Source of the DNA: Methanobacterium sp.
Lineage (GTDB): Archaea; Methanobacteriota; Methanobacteria; Methanobacteriales; Methanobacteriaceae
NCBI GenBank assembly: GCA_015661405.1
Contig: JACWMK010000002.1
Coordinates: forward strand, 71,665-135,664
DNA length: 64,000 nt
Direction of reading: 5' to 3'
Made by a program: the position numbers and the translations under genes. The notes under the pieces were generated by a model that was not told the origin of the DNA, did not search any database, and saw only the letters and a program-made list of their open reading frames with translations. Shown here piece after piece: positions 8,056-18,902 of the stretch (position 1 is the first letter of the stretch; each line of letters begins with the position of its first letter).

Positions 8056-9549
8056 ATGATAAAGGTCAAAGTTTTAAGGTATCATCCTCAAAAAGATGAT
8101 GAATCACGCTTAGAAACATTTAAAGTAGATAAAAAGGAGAAAATGAAGGTTTTAGATGCCTTGAATTATATTAATGAAAATTATGATGCAAAAATATCTT
8201 ACCGTTGCTCTTGCAGAGCTGGGCAGTGCGGATCTTGTGCAGTTAAAGTGAATGGTCAAACTGTACTAGCTTGCAAAGCGGAAATAATGGATGGAGATAT
8301 AATAAAACCTTTAGATTTTGATGTGATGAAGGATCTAATAGTGGACCGTACAATAACGGATGGACGAGTGAAAGAACTTGAATTATTCATAGATGAATGT
8401 GATACTTACCAATGTCCGGTTAATCTAAAACCTGAGGATTATGAAAATTCGAAGAAGCTTAGAAGTTGTATTGAATGTTTATCTTGTTTATCGGTATGTC
8501 CTCCTTTAAAAGAAACTTCAGAATTCGCTGGCCCATATTTCATGCGTTACTTTGGTAAATTTGCATTAGATCCTCGCGATTGTGATGAACGCATTCAAAA
8601 TAGTTTTGATGAGGGTTTATACTGCTGTACTTCCTGTTCTAAATGTGTAGAGGTATGCCCTAAGGAAATAAACACCTTTGGAGGTGCCATTGAAAAATTA
8701 AGAGAATTATCCTGTAGGAAAGGAATTGGTCCACTTCCTCCACATAAATTAGTTAGAGAACTCATAGAAAAAACTGGCAGATCAGTGGAACCATTAGGAG
8801 AAGGTTTTATAAAAGCTATTTCTCAGAAACCACCATCGGAATCTGCAGAGTTAAAACCTAAAATCGCCTTTTTCACAGGTTGCATGATAGATTACCGGCT
8901 ACCTGAAGTGGGTTTCGCTCTTTTGGATGTATTAAAGAATCAGGGAATAGATGTAATAGTACCTGTAGATCAAGTTTGTTGCGGGTCACCTATGATTAGA
9001 ACAGGGCAGACAGAGATTGTTGAGGATATAGTTAAGAAAAATGCAGAGGTTTTCAAGGATTATGATATTATCCTCACTGTTTGTGCAGGATGTGGTGCTA
9101 CTTTGAAAAATGATTATCCAAAGTATGGTGTGAATCTTAACGTGGTAGAAATCAGTGAATTCCTGGCGGATAATTTAAACATTGACAATATGAACCCCGT
9201 AGACTTGAAGGTAACTTATCATGATCCCTGCCACCTGTCTAGAGGACAAGGAATCCGGAAAGAACCTAGAAAAATTTTAGAGAAGATTAAAGGATTGGAA
9301 TTTGTAGAGATGGAAGAACCAGATCGCTGCTGCGGTTCTGGTGGAGGTGTAAGATCTGGTAAACCGGATTTAGCAGCTAAAATTGGTAAGAGAAAAGTGG
9401 ATATGATTAAAGACTTGGATGTGAATGCTGTAATTACTATTTGTCCATTCTGCGAGTACCATATTCGAGATTCTCTTAAAAAGGAAGGTTTGGATATTGA
9501 TGTTTTAAACATACTAAAATTACTCCAATTATCTTATAAATCAACATAA
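8056..9549 (+). CDS. tfrB: Thiol:fumarate reductase iron-sulfur subunit B
   Basis: A 497-residue subunit of CoM-SH/CoB-SH:fumarate reductase, which reduces fumarate to succinate while forming the CoM-S-S-CoB heterodisulfide. The N-terminal plant-type [2Fe-2S] domain has CSCRAGQCGSC at about 55-65. A dicluster ferredoxin region follows with CIECLSCLSVCP and CTSCSKCVEVCP. The C-terminal half resembles HdrB, with two CCG domains marked by VCCGSPM and RCCGSGGG. This fusion of SdhB-like and HdrB-like parts distinguishes TfrB. GGAG lies 9 bases before the ATG. No tfrA is beside it. A poly-T terminator follows. Confidence 0.93.
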   Translation: MIKVKVLRYHPQKDDESRLETFKVDKKEKMKVLDALNYINENYDAKISYRCSCRAGQCGSCAVKVNGQTVLACKAEIMDGDIIKPLDFDVMKDLIVDRTITDGRVKELELFIDECDTYQCPVNLKPEDYENSKKLRSCIECLSCLSVCPPLKETSEFAGPYFMRYFGKFALDPRDCDERIQNSFDEGLYCCTSCSKCVEVCPKEINTFGGAIEKLRELSCRKGIGPLPPHKLVRELIEKTGRSVEPLGEGFIKAISQKPPSESAELKPKIAFFTGCMIDYRLPEVGFALLDVLKNQGIDVIVPVDQVCCGSPMIRTGQTEIVEDIVKKNAEVFKDYDIILTVCAGCGATLKNDYPKYGVNLNVVEISEFLADNLNIDNMNPVDLKVTYHDPCHLSRGQGIRKEPRKILEKIKGLEFVEMEEPDRCCGSGGGVRSGKPDLAAKIGKRKVDMIKDLDVNAVITICPFCEYHIRDSLKKEGLDIDVLNILKLLQLSYKST

Positions 9550-9570
9550 ATAACCACATTCATTCAAAAA

Positions 9571-9581
9571 TTTTTTTTTTT
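9571..9581 (+). terminator. Poly-T terminator after tfrB
   Basis: Eleven consecutive T residues lie 22 bases downstream of the tfrB stop. Such U-runs terminate archaeal RNA polymerase without a hairpin. Confidence 0.6.
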
Positions 9582-9618
9582 AATTAATAAAATTTAAGAA
9601 AATTTTTAGGAAAATAAA

Positions 9619-10314
9619 ATGATCTATGTTGTTTTTGTAGAACCGGAATCAGCTGGAAATATAGGTTTTCTTGCTAGGGCTATGAAAAACTTCGGATTTT
9701 CAAATCTGGTGCTTATAAATCCTGGTAAGATTGAAAATGAAACTTATTATTATGCTATGCATGCTAGGGATGTTATAAATGAATGTGAAACTTATGATTC
9801 CTTGGAGGAGTTCGCTTGTGAAGCGGGTATTGACTTTATGGTGGGCACTACCGGGGTTGCTGGTGGCAGTTATAATATCCAGAGAATTGCTGTTACCCCT
9901 GAACAATTGGCGGATTCTATAAATATAAATGGTAAATTAGCTTTGGTATTTGGGAGGGAGGGTAATGGTCTTTCTAACTATGAAATAGGATTATGTGATC
10001 TGATTGTTTCTATTCCAACTCATGAATCATATCCTATAATGAATGTAAGCCATGCAGCATCTATAGTATTCTATGAATTATTCAAAAAAATAAAAGATTA
10101 TCCAGTGGAAGATTTAGCAGAGGCTTCATTAATCGAGAAGGAAAGTTTAATTTCTAGTATGGATGAAATCATAAATAAACTGGATTATCCGATTCATAAG
10201 AGTAAAAATGCTTCTATAGTATTTCGTAGACTTTTAGGTAGATCTTTTATATCTGCTAGAGAAGCACATACTTTAAAAGGAACTTTAAGAAGAATAACTA
10301 AAAGATTAATGTAA
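9619..10314 (+). CDS. trmJ: tRNA 2'-O-methyltransferase, TrmJ/SpoU family
   Basis: A 231-residue SPOUT methyltransferase that methylates the 2'-OH of nucleotide 32 in tRNAs, if it follows the TrmJ family. Motif 1 is EPESAGNIGFLARAMKNFG near the N-terminus, motif 2 contains LVFGREGNGLS, and motif 3 contains PIMNVSHAASIVFYEL. These form the trefoil-knot SAM site. Length and the C-terminal helical extension fit archaeal TrmJ. It starts 69 bases after tfrB and ends in a ten-base T-run at 10315-10324. Confidence 0.88.
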   Translation: MIYVVFVEPESAGNIGFLARAMKNFGFSNLVLINPGKIENETYYYAMHARDVINECETYDSLEEFACEAGIDFMVGTTGVAGGSYNIQRIAVTPEQLADSININGKLALVFGREGNGLSNYEIGLCDLIVSIPTHESYPIMNVSHAASIVFYELFKKIKDYPVEDLAEASLIEKESLISSMDEIINKLDYPIHKSKNASIVFRRLLGRSFISAREAHTLKGTLRRITKRLM

Positions 10315-10689
10315 TTTTTTTTTTAATCTTAAAAAATAGCTAAATTTAGTGTTATTTATAGTAAAAGTCTGCAATTATCTAATATTCAGTATCTTCTGCT
10401 TCTATTAAGTAATTTAAGATGCATTAAATGGGGTGTGGTCGATATTGTGGTTGTTCTCTAAATGTTTAAGTTGATAATATAATTTTCGTGGGTGCTTTGT
10501 TGATATGTACAAAATTTAAGAAAAATCTTTTAGTACTGTGTCGTCAGATATAAACTACATTAAATTATGTTTTTTTGGACGTATATCTGAAAATTTATAA
10601 AATTTAACATTTTAGTACGGTAAAAAAAAGAATTAAAAAATTTAGATTTTTTAACAATTTTATAAAAAATATAAAATGCGGTGGATTTT
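10315..10689. promoter_or_regulatory. Intergenic region with inverted and direct repeats
   Basis: After the T-run at 10315-10324 no intact gene is visible. An inverted repeat, CAGATATA at 10545-10552 and TATATCTG at 10582-10589, is enclosed by two copies of TTTTAGTAC at 10528-10536 and 10610-10618. This symmetric arrangement lies 70-160 bases before the start of the DUF1512 gene and could be an operator. On the minus strand around 10420-10500 a short coding-like frame (RKLYYQLKHLENNHNI) may be a gene relic. Confidence 0.4.
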
Positions 10690-11832
10690 ATGGTATTTGG
10701 CTTAAACACATTCGATATTATAGGTGTACTTATAGTTATTCTACTGATCGTAGCGATTCCTATCCTTATAAGAAACAGGATATTATCCGGTGTTAATAAA
10801 GCAACCTTAGAATTGGAAGGAATGGTTGATAAAAGCGAGAATATATTGGTGGAATTATCTAAAGAAAAAGGAAATCCCCCTGAAGATCCTAAGGAAAGTA
10901 TTCAGGATTTCATGGAATTTTTTATAGTTCCTCCAGTTAATCTGGATCCTAATGGGATTGTAACTAAGATTGAGAAAATTTTGGATATGGGTGAAGAGAG
11001 ATTCAAGTTTATGGCTAGCGAAATGGCTCCTGAAGCTGATGAGGAATGGAAATCTAATATTATAATGACCCTTAAGGCTATTCTCGGAATAAGTAACGTG
11101 ACTAAAGAAGTTAGACATAACTTAGACCTAGTTAAAAAAACAGGTAACTTACAGATACTTTTCATGTTACAAACAAGCATGCCTCTTATAATGCGGATTG
11201 CAAAAGCCCAATTCGAAGGAATAGAAGCATTTTCACGGGGTAAACCAATTGGGGATGGTTTAGGCTGTCTAGTGGTGGGGATGATTATGGCTTCGGATCA
11301 TCCTGAAGAACTCGTAGAACAAGATGGAGTAGTAATAAGTAGAAAAGATTTTCAGGATAGAAAGTTGATCATGGCTCGATCTAAAGGTTCCGGTGCTAGA
11401 ACAGGTAAAATAGGTAAAATTATAAGCTCTTTAATAGATGATGAAGGTATTAAGAGGATTATAACTGTTGATGCTGCGGCTAAGTTAGAGGGTGAAACAA
11501 CAGGTGCCATTGCTGAGGGTATTGGTGTGGTGATAGGTGGTCCTGGAGTTGATAAATGGCTTATTGAAGAAAAAATGGTGCAAGAGGATCTTCAGTTTGA
11601 GGCTGTGATTGTTAAGATGAGTCCTGAGGAAGCTATTAGTCCGATGAAAAAGGAAATACTTGATGCTGCGGTTAAAGCTATTCCAATAGTAGAGAAGGTT
11701 ATTTTAAGATCTCCTCCCGGTTCTAAGGTTTTATTAGTGGGTGTAGGAAATAGTTGTGGGCTTCCTAACGTCATTTGGAATCCATCATCTATAGAATTTA
11801 AAAAAGAAGATGTCAAAGAAGTGAAGAGGTAA
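10690..11832 (+). CDS. DUF1512 family protein
   Basis: A 380-residue protein of the methanogen/archaeal DUF1512 family, function unknown. It has one N-terminal membrane helix (IIGVLIVILLIVAIPILI) and a large cytoplasmic part with Gly-rich loops (GAIAEGIGVVIGGPGVDKW) and a C-terminal VLLVGVGNSCGLPNV. A GTG at 10681 is in frame, but GGTGGA just before it places the start at ATG 10690. It is followed after only 5 bases by dcd, so the two are probably cotranscribed. Confidence 0.8.
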   Translation: MVFGLNTFDIIGVLIVILLIVAIPILIRNRILSGVNKATLELEGMVDKSENILVELSKEKGNPPEDPKESIQDFMEFFIVPPVNLDPNGIVTKIEKILDMGEERFKFMASEMAPEADEEWKSNIIMTLKAILGISNVTKEVRHNLDLVKKTGNLQILFMLQTSMPLIMRIAKAQFEGIEAFSRGKPIGDGLGCLVVGMIMASDHPEELVEQDGVVISRKDFQDRKLIMARSKGSGARTGKIGKIISSLIDDEGIKRIITVDAAAKLEGETTGAIAEGIGVVIGGPGVDKWLIEEKMVQEDLQFEAVIVKMSPEEAISPMKKEILDAAVKAIPIVEKVILRSPPGSKVLLVGVGNSCGLPNVIWNPSSIEFKKEDVKEVKR

Positions 11833-11837
11833 AAATT

Positions 11838-12446
11838 ATGGCTATTCTAAGTGATAGAGATATAAAGGAGCATTTAAAATCAGGTAAAATAGTTATAAAT
11901 CCTTTAACAAATCCTGAAGTACAGATACAGCCATCATCAGTTGATTTGAGAATTGGTAGTGAATTTAAAGGCTTCCGAATCATCAGAAAACCATGCATTG
12001 ATCCAATGGATCAAAGCGACTTGGACTCTTATATGGAATCATTCTACATAGATGAAGGAGAACCTTTTATAATCCATCCTGGGGAATTCGCTTTAGCTAC
12101 CACTTATGAAACAATTAAACTTCCCCATGATTTAGTGGCTCGGGTGGAGGGACGTTCTTCAATGGGTAGATTGGGTGTAACTATGCATGTTACAGCTGGT
12201 TATATAGACCCAGGATTCATGGGTAAAATTACTTTGGAGATATCTAATATTGGTAAAATGCCAGTTGCATTATATACTGGTCAGCGGGTATGTCAAATCG
12301 TTTTTGAAACTATGACTTCTCCTTCAGAGAGACCTTATGGACATCCGGAGAGGGATAGTAAATATATGGGTCAAAAAAGCCCTGTTTCTAGTAAAATAAA
12401 GCATGATTATGAAATTAAGAATAGATCTAAACCTAGACTGGTTTAA
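11838..12446 (+). CDS. dcd: dCTP deaminase
   Basis: A 202-residue homotrimeric nucleotide hydrolase that deaminates dCTP. In some methanogens the enzyme also hydrolyses the product to dUMP. The signature RVEGRSSMGRLGVT is followed by AGYIDPGFMGKITLEISN, which builds the active site at the trimer interface. The early QPSSVDLRIG is also typical. It starts 5 bases after the DUF1512 gene, so translation is probably coupled. Whether it is bifunctional cannot be settled by eye. Confidence 0.93.
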   Translation: MAILSDRDIKEHLKSGKIVINPLTNPEVQIQPSSVDLRIGSEFKGFRIIRKPCIDPMDQSDLDSYMESFYIDEGEPFIIHPGEFALATTYETIKLPHDLVARVEGRSSMGRLGVTMHVTAGYIDPGFMGKITLEISNIGKMPVALYTGQRVCQIVFETMTSPSERPYGHPERDSKYMGQKSPVSSKIKHDYEIKNRSKPRLV

Positions 12447-12533
12447 TATCCAAGTTTTATTTTTTCTGATTCTATGATTTTTTATATTTTAGAAATATTA
12501 ATTTATAATGAAATAATGCTGAGATGATTTAGA

Positions 12534-14276
<1,743 letters not shown>

Positions 14277-14286
14277 AAATCTATTA

Positions 14287-14312
14287 TTTTTTTTTTATTC
14301 TAATTTTTTTTT
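14287..14312 (+). terminator. Double poly-T terminator after glyS
   Basis: T10 at 14287-14296 and T9 at 14304-14312 lie in the convergent spacer between glyS and the regulator gene. AATCTA and TAGATT flank them and could pair. Confidence 0.6.
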
Positions 14313-14401
14313 AGATTCTTAGTATTTAAAAAAAATTCATTAAATCATGTTACAATTAATTATTCATTTTTTTTACAAAAAAATATTGGATTTAAGTTCA
14401 T

Positions 14402-15229
14402 TTAAAATTTTAATATATTAGATTTCTCCCGATAAAATTCAAATAAATTATTACCCCAAGTTATAGCATCAGGATGCTCACTTACCAAGTCTTTGGTAGT
14501 GTCATATTCTCCGTTGGTGGAGAATAAGGCTAGGGATATAAATTTATCTGTGACTGTGAAAGCTACTTTAATATTATGATCAGTAGTCCATATTTTAAGT
14601 TTTTCTTGTGAAATTAATTCTCTTAATTCCATTATACTTGCAGGATCCATGAAATTCATTATTTCTTTAATTATATTAGGAGTTAGAATAAGTTCTACCT
14701 CTTTATCATTTTTTATTAAAAGTTTAAATTCATCTATATAATCTTGGTATAAAATGGGTGATATTCCCTTAATAGTTTTGGAATCCGCTAAAATTTGGGA
14801 AAAGTTTTTACGTGGTTTGAAAATATCGATAAGTTCAGACTCTACCAAATTTGAATCATAAAGTTCTCCTATTCTCAGAATCATATGCTGAGGTATATCA
14901 CTTATTTCATGATTAAGCCATAATTTCTTATTTTTTTGAACCACAGAGATGGTTTTTATCATATCCACTAACTTAAAGCCGAGTATAATCCCTGTTGATG
15001 ATAAAAAATAATTATCTTCTTGTTTAAAAATAAGATCTTGTTTTTCTAAAGCTCTAATAGCATGTAGGATGTTAGATGTATCTATAGATAAATCCTCTTT
15101 TAAATCTTTCAATTCTTTAGTTCCACTAGTTAAGCTAATTATAATTTTCGCTCGAACTCCGGATGAAGAAATAAATTTCAAATCATCCTTTACTTCATCA
15201 TATATTTTTATCAAATTTTTAGAAATCAT
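14402..15229 (-). CDS. Winged-helix transcriptional regulator with FilR1 domain (DUF1724)
   Basis: A 275-residue protein with an N-terminal winged helix-turn-helix (about residues 20-95; VRAKIIISLTSGTKELKDL, then DTSNILHAIRALEKQ). The C-terminal part contains LADSKTIKGISPIL and ELILTPNIIKEIM, the FilR1/DUF1724 domain of methanogen regulators. In Methanothrix FilR1 is linked to filament formation; the ligand here is unknown. AGGAGTG lies 8 bases before the ATG. The gene is divergent from the TatD gene across a 199-base AT-rich spacer that probably holds both promoters. Confidence 0.82.
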   Translation of the reverse strand: MISKNLIKIYDEVKDDLKFISSSGVRAKIIISLTSGTKELKDLKEDLSIDTSNILHAIRALEKQDLIFKQEDNYFLSSTGIILGFKLVDMIKTISVVQKNKKLWLNHEISDIPQHMILRIGELYDSNLVESELIDIFKPRKNFSQILADSKTIKGISPILYQDYIDEFKLLIKNDKEVELILTPNIIKEIMNFMDPASIMELRELISQEKLKIWTTDHNIKVAFTVTDKFISLALFSTNGEYDTTKDLVSEHPDAITWGNNLFEFYREKSNILKF

Positions 15230-15428
15230 AAATTTTGCACTCCTAACATATTAAAAAAAATATTTTTTTATAGAAATAATCAGTATAAATTACTAATACT
15301 AACTTATTATTGAATAGTTTATTATAATATTAATTATTTAATAAAAATATTTGATTTACTATAAGTAAAAAAAATAATAAAACGGTAATTAGAATTTTTA
15401 CTAGTTTAAATTATAGGTTTGATAATTC

Positions 15429-16193
15429 ATGATAGATGCACATATTCATGCAGATACGAGGCCTTATGAAGATTTTGAGATAATGGCTATAGCTGGTGTT
15501 GAAGCAGCTATAACCTGTGCTCATGACCCTTTAAAGATGAGTACTTCAGCGGTTGTGATGGATCATATAGATCGCATTATGAATGATGATGTTAAGAGAG
15601 CTGCAGATAATGGTCTTAAATTATTCTTGGCGTTGGGTATTCATCCAAGGAGTATAACCCCAGATTTTGAAATGATACTAGATAAATTACCTTCGCTGTT
15701 AAAACGTGATGATGTAGTGGCTATTGGTGAGATAGGATTAGAAACTGCTTCATCATCTGAAAAAGATGTTTTTAAACGGCAACTTCAACTAGCTCAGGAA
15801 TTAGAGATGAAAGTAATAGTGCATACTCCTAGGCGTAATAAAAGAGATATAACAAAAATTACTTCAGCTATAATTCATGAAAACATAAATCCATCTTTAG
15901 TACTTGTTGATCATGTTGATAACTCTATAGTAGATTTTATGATAGACTTTGAAGGTATGCTGGGTATTACTGTGCAACCACAAAAAATGAGTCCTAAAGG
16001 TGCAGTTAATCTTTTAGATGAGTATGGAGATGAGAAATTCATTTTGGATAGTGATATGAGTTCTTCACCTTCAAATCCCCTTTCTGTTCCTAAGACTGTT
16101 CATCAAATGAGACTTGCGGGATTTGAAGAAGTTGAAATAGAAAAAGTTTCTAGGGAGAATGCATCGAATTTTTACGGGATTTTAATTGAATAA
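15429..16193 (+). CDS. TatD-related metal-dependent hydrolase
   Basis: A 254-residue TIM-barrel amidohydrolase of the archaeal TatD-like group. Metal ligands are suggested by the N-terminal MIDAHIHAD, the Glu in AIGEIGLET, the His in VIVHTPRR, the His in LVDHVD, and the Asp in ILDSDMSSS. TatD relatives include 3'-5' nucleases, but the archaeal branch has no settled substrate. It ends 22 bases before the convergent pfkB-type gene. Confidence 0.82.
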   Translation: MIDAHIHADTRPYEDFEIMAIAGVEAAITCAHDPLKMSTSAVVMDHIDRIMNDDVKRAADNGLKLFLALGIHPRSITPDFEMILDKLPSLLKRDDVVAIGEIGLETASSSEKDVFKRQLQLAQELEMKVIVHTPRRNKRDITKITSAIIHENINPSLVLVDHVDNSIVDFMIDFEGMLGITVQPQKMSPKGAVNLLDEYGDEKFILDSDMSSSPSNPLSVPKTVHQMRLAGFEEVEIEKVSRENASNFYGILIE

Positions 16194-16215
16194 ACCTCAT
16201 AAATCATTTTCTTAT

Positions 16216-17109
16216 CTAGTTTAAGAAATTCAAGTGTTCGATTGTTGGAATGTTAATTGCACCTAAATTTCCTACACATTTTGAAGCCATTACATTTCCA
16301 AATTGAAGACATTGACGGATTTCTTGGTTTTTAACGAATGAGGCGATAAATCCTGCTGCAAAAGCATCTCCAGCTCCTGTAGTGTCTAGGGATTTAACTT
16401 CTGGGGCTGAGGAATGGATTACACCTTCGGATGTGTAAAGATTTGCTCCACGTTTACCACAAGTAACCACTACCATAGGGATACCCATTTCTATTAATAG
16501 CTTTGATCCTTCCTCTAAATTTTCTCCAGTTAAAAGAGTGATTTCTTTTTTATTTAAAAAGATTATATTAGCTCTTTCCATAATTTTATATAATGAGTCA
16601 ATTCCATAAGTTGAAAGTACAGTTCCAGGATTTAGCGAAAGAAATTTAGCATATTTAGATGCTTTTTCAACCACTTCCTGGTACATGCCTGTGATATGTA
16701 ATATACTGGATGATTTAATATATTTTTTATCATCCTTATCTAATTTAAATTGAGCATTAGCCCCCATAGAAGCGTAAATGGATCTTTCCCCTTTTTTATC
16801 AACTGCAATAAAGGCCATACCAGTTGATTGATGGATTTTAAGAAGTCTTTGGGTTTGAACACCTTCTTCCTTAAACTTATCAGTTACAAAATCGCCAAAT
16901 TGATCATGTCCTACTCGGGCTATTATTCCTACATTTACATTCATCCGCGAAACCCCAACCGCGAAGTTAGAGGCTGATCCACCTAGAGATACTGTCATAT
17001 TTTCTACATCAACCTCATCGTCGGCAATTGAAAAACGGGGAACTTTCATTATGAAGTCAATATTACAGGTGCCTAAAGCAGCCACTTCAACATTAGAAGT
17101 ATTATTCAC
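16216..17109 (-). CDS. PfkB-family sugar or nucleoside kinase
   Basis: A 297-residue ribokinase-like enzyme. The N-terminal signature includes GGSASNFAVGVSRMN, which contacts the substrate. The C-terminal PfkB motif LDTTGAGDAFAAGF carries the catalytic Asp and anion hole. The substrate could be ribose, a nucleoside or another sugar; the methanogen group is not well defined. The start is GTG at 17109, supported by AGG 9 bases upstream. It is the last minus-strand gene below the MinD genes, 137 bases after the second one, so cotranscription is possible but not shown. Confidence 0.85.
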   Translation of the reverse strand: MNNTSNVEVAALGTCNIDFIMKVPRFSIADDEVDVENMTVSLGGSASNFAVGVSRMNVNVGIIARVGHDQFGDFVTDKFKEEGVQTQRLLKIHQSTGMAFIAVDKKGERSIYASMGANAQFKLDKDDKKYIKSSSILHITGMYQEVVEKASKYAKFLSLNPGTVLSTYGIDSLYKIMERANIIFLNKKEITLLTGENLEEGSKLLIEMGIPMVVVTCGKRGANLYTSEGVIHSSAPEVKSLDTTGAGDAFAAGFIASFVKNQEIRQCLQFGNVMASKCVGNLGAINIPTIEHLNFLN

Positions 17110-17246
17110 AGTTAAAATCCTCTCAAAAAACTTTTTTTTTATTAAATATTTTTTTATTAGAGAAATATTAGTTTTATGTAAAAATTGAATTATCTATAAA
17201 ATAATTAGATTTCCATGAAATTTTAGAAAGTTGTTAAAAATGAACT

Positions 17247-18035
17247 TTATTCGGGGAGTAAACCAACAAATTTCTTAAGTCGATTAAGTATAGTTTGTTT
17301 ATCGGGTTGTATTGCTTCGTAGGTTTCGCCTAAAAGATCTGCTGCAAGCTGCATTATGGCATTACTGGTGGGTGATGATGGGTTTACTTCAACTAGAGAT
17401 CTTCCCATAGCTAAAGATCGTTCCATTTCCCGGTCATAGGGGATTATACTAATAATTGGAATCTCTAATATGGATTCTATTTCATTAGGTGATAATAAAA
17501 ACTTATCATCATACCACATATTTAAAACAAAACCTAAAATATTAATATCTAATTCGTTAAAGAGTATTCTCATTTTAAGAGCATCAGCAACAGAAGTCAT
17601 AGTAGAATTAGTAATTATTAAAATTTCAGTGTCTTCTGGAAGATCTTCGAAAATGTTAGTGTTAATTCCTGCAGGTATATCCATCAAAAAAACGTCACCA
17701 TAATTGGCGCCTTCTTTAATTATCTTATTCCAGGATATATAATTAGGATTAATATGTTTAAGAGTTTCAAAGTGGATACCTGTTGGAATAACTCGTATAT
17801 CATTTTCTATTTCATATACACAGTCTTCTATAGATTTATCTCTCACTAAAACATCATGTAAAGTAACATCAGGATTTAAAAGTCCAGTTATAACATCTAA
17901 ATTTGCCATTACCAAATCTAAATCTAGCATAACAATTTTTTCGCCGAAAAGGGACATAGCCACTCCTAAATTGAATGTTAAAGAAGTTCTTCCTACTCCT
18001 CCTTTTCCTGATGCAATCGCTACAAATCTCGGCAT
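17247..18035 (-). CDS. MinD-like ATPase with altered P-loop (second copy)
   Basis: A 262-residue deviant-Walker ATPase of the MinD/ParA family, close to its upstream neighbour throughout. The P-loop reads SGKGGVGRTS: the signature Lys11 is kept but the usual P-loop Lys is Arg16. Other family parts are present (VMLDLDLVMANLDVITGLL; MDIPAGI in place of the usual IDAPAG). The C-terminus LNRLKKFVGLL could be an amphipathic membrane-targeting helix as in MinD. The Arg codon is AGA. Loss of ATP hydrolysis would be expected, so it may be a regulatory partner of the intact MinD. It is 72 bases downstream of that gene. Confidence 0.88.
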   Translation of the reverse strand: MPRFVAIASGKGGVGRTSLTFNLGVAMSLFGEKIVMLDLDLVMANLDVITGLLNPDVTLHDVLVRDKSIEDCVYEIENDIRVIPTGIHFETLKHINPNYISWNKIIKEGANYGDVFLMDIPAGINTNIFEDLPEDTEILIITNSTMTSVADALKMRILFNELDINILGFVLNMWYDDKFLLSPNEIESILEIPIISIIPYDREMERSLAMGRSLVEVNPSSPTSNAIMQLAADLLGETYEAIQPDKQTILNRLKKFVGLLPE

Positions 18036-18107
18036 TTTTAAACCATTTACATATTATTCATGGAAAATAGACATAAAAATATTTTTTCTGAAAATATAAT
18101 ATTAATT

Positions 18108-18890
18108 TTAATATCTACGACCTAAAAGACCTTCCACTAATTTAGCAATTACACTTTTTTTATCTGGTTCAATAGGTTGATAACTTTCTCCAATTAAATC
18201 TGCAGCTAACTGCATTATAGCATTACTGGTAGGTGATTTAGGATTTCTAACAACTAATGGTTCTCCGAAAGCGGCTGCTCGGCTCACTTCAGGATCATCT
18301 GGGATAACTGCTATCACGGGAACTTCGAGTATGGTTTCAATCTCATTTATGGTTAAGAATGTTTTATCATGCATTTCCCGGTTAATTACCACTCCTACGA
18401 TTTCAACTCCTAATTTATTTGCCACTATTTTAGTTTTAAGTGCATCACTGATAGATGGAACTTCGGGTGTTGTGACTAGAATCATTTCTTGAGCTGCAGC
18501 TATAGCTGCTAAGGCATCTTTTTCCAGACCTGCGGGTGCATCAATTAAAAGTATATCTACATTTTGAACTAATTTTGATAATGCATTCTCTAATCTGTCT
18601 AATTTAATTTTACGAAGACCTTCTAAGGATATGCCTGCTGGAACAACTTTCACCCCACCGGGACCCTCATATACGGCTTCTTCGATGTCTGCATCTCCAG
18701 AAAGCACATCATGCAGAGTTACTGATTTACCTTCCATTCCTAAGATCAGTTCTAAGTTAGCCATGGCCACATCGGCATCTAATACTAATGTTTCTTCTCC
18801 ATAGGTGGATAAAGCTACTCCTAAATTAGCAGTTATGGTGGTTTTTCCCACTCCACCCTTTCCTGAAGCAACTGCTATAACTCTTGTCAA
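18108..18890 (-). CDS. minD: MinD cell-division ATPase
   Basis: A 260-residue MinD-type ATPase with an intact deviant Walker A motif, SGKGGVGKTT. It continues VLDADVAMANLELILG and, at Walker B, ILLIDAPAGLEKDA. The C-terminal SVIAKLVEGLLGRRY resembles the amphipathic membrane-binding helix of MinD. Such proteins dimerise with ATP on membranes and position partners. The start is TTG at 18890, with GGGGG 8 bases before it. It begins 12 bases after the DUF2226 gene, so the two are almost certainly cotranscribed. No MinC or MinE is visible here, as is usual in archaea. Confidence 0.92.
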   Translation of the reverse strand: MTRVIAVASGKGGVGKTTITANLGVALSTYGEETLVLDADVAMANLELILGMEGKSVTLHDVLSGDADIEEAVYEGPGGVKVVPAGISLEGLRKIKLDRLENALSKLVQNVDILLIDAPAGLEKDALAAIAAAQEMILVTTPEVPSISDALKTKIVANKLGVEIVGVVINREMHDKTFLTINEIETILEVPVIAVIPDDPEVSRAAAFGEPLVVRNPKSPTSNAIMQLAADLIGESYQPIEPDKKSVIAKLVEGLLGRRY

Positions 18891-18902
18891 ATAATATTCC
18901 CC

